53,894 nt of DNA from Sulfurospirillum arcachonense DSM 9755 (GTDB lineage: Bacteria; Campylobacterota; Campylobacteria; Campylobacterales; Sulfurospirillaceae): positions 1 through 53,894 of the forward strand of contig NZ_JFBL01000020.1 in the NCBI RefSeq assembly GCF_000597725.1, in the 5' to 3' direction. The notes below the pieces were generated by a model. It saw nothing but the letters and a program-made list of their open reading frames with translations, made no database searches and had not been told where the DNA came from. Positions 53,604 through 53,894 of this stretch are shown piece after piece. A program made the position numbers and the translations under genes. Within the stretch, counting starts at the first letter, position 1. Every line of letters starts with the position of its first letter.

Positions 53604-53655
53604 AGGGGACAGAGATTAAAGGGGACAGTTTCCACCTTTGAATCCCCTTAATTTC
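53601..53655 (+). repeat. dispersed GGGGACAG repeat, copy D3 with tandem half
   Basis: A half copy (TAAAGGGGACAGAGAT, 53601-53616) is followed by a full 38-bp copy (53618-53655) identical to 1843-1880. The full copy ends 16 bp from the IS110-type coding end. Confidence 0.75.
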
Positions 53656-53671
53656 TAGTATTCTTACTATC

Positions 53672-53894
53672 TCAAGCCAATGCAAGATTATTCCATTTTT
53701 CATATCGATTATGGTCATACATTTCATTCTTTTTATAAAGAGAGAAAGTGATGGTAACTATCTTTCTCATAACAGCAATTTGAGCAGAAGTCGAATGTTT
53801 ACCTCTTTCTTTAAGACGCTCATAAAAAAGCTTCATTTGTGGATTATGTTCTATTGAAGTAAGTGTTCCCATAAATAAAGTATTTCTAATAAGT
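53672..53894 (-). mobile_element. IS110-family transposase, C-terminal part (runs off the window)
   Basis: The minus-strand frame is open to the window end and reads LIRNTLFMGTLTSIEHNPQMKLFYERLKERGKHS..AQIAVMRKIVTITFSLYKKNE, which is the conserved end of IS110/IS116-type transposases (the region with the nucleophilic Ser domain lies further upstream, in the Transposase_20 part). An internal ATG at 53872 is not the real start. Only the last ~73 residues are in the window. IS110 elements use a DEDD-type transposase and, in recent work, bridge RNAs in their non-coding ends; the non-coding end here (53656-53671) is too short to hold one. Confidence 0.85.

Overview
This is AT-rich DNA (roughly 28-30% GC by eye) whose gene content points to the Campylobacterota: a FlgS-type soluble flagellar kinase, a CheY-like regulator, a TrkA/TrkH cluster, a DUF1538/PII module, an orphan NSS transporter and a DnaE with an epsilonproteobacterial flavour. 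The genus cannot be fixed from the window alone (Sulfurimonas/Sulfurovum-like or Arcobacteraceae-like are both possible). No rRNA, tRNA or CRISPR array was seen.

Layout. (1) 1-7100 is an accessory block that reads as part of an integron gene-cassette array. All genes are on +, and attC-like recombination sites lie between several of them, two of them near-identical ~165 bp GC-rich copies. The cassettes carry an Abi-alpha protein, a GyrI-like protein, a LysE exporter, a class III aminotransferase, a shortened PhzF protein, an unknown protein coupled to RhuM, and a small acidic protein. No integrase lies in the window; it would be to the left. (2) 7192-9827 holds three tandem paralogous periplasmic solute-binding-like proteins on -. 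(3) 9899-24822 is mostly housekeeping on +: ABC-F ATPase, CvfB-like S1 protein, BaiN-type flavoprotein, CheY, (-) NSS transporter, DnaE with a duplicated OB domain, a Crp/Fnr regulator, GNAT, EamA, 4-OT, PPOX, DUF711 and a DEDDh exonuclease. (4) 24869-26366 has an LpxH-like phosphoesterase and a patatin. (5) 35033 down to 26381 is a very tight nine-gene minus-strand operon: cation/H+ antiporter, small periplasmic protein, TrkA, TrkH, DUF234 protein, FlgS, DUF1538, PII-like, CBS. (6) 35114-37133 has Sir2 and a class V aminotransferase. (7) 37156-46564 is the most unusual locus. A 1642-residue secreted protein with a hydrophobic middle and two C-terminal ricin-B-like modules is followed in the same operon by a TPR-secretin lipoprotein. 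Divergent to it is an OmpR-type regulator with a 7TMR-DISM/HisKA_2 kinase. A perfect 11-bp tandem repeat in the shared intergenic region sits where an activator would bind. (8) 46582-52120 holds AraC regulator, Fe-alcohol dehydrogenase, the TIGR03915/TIGR03916 pair, LysE and LOG proteins. (9) 52121-53894 is eroded DNA: a galE relic, truncated small ORFs, dispersed GGGGACAG repeats, a membrane protein and the 3' end of an IS110-family transposase running off the window.

Across the core part of the window the 10-bp palindrome TTACATGTAA occurs at least 13 times, inside and between genes, against roughly 0.3 expected from composition. It is absent from the cassette array.
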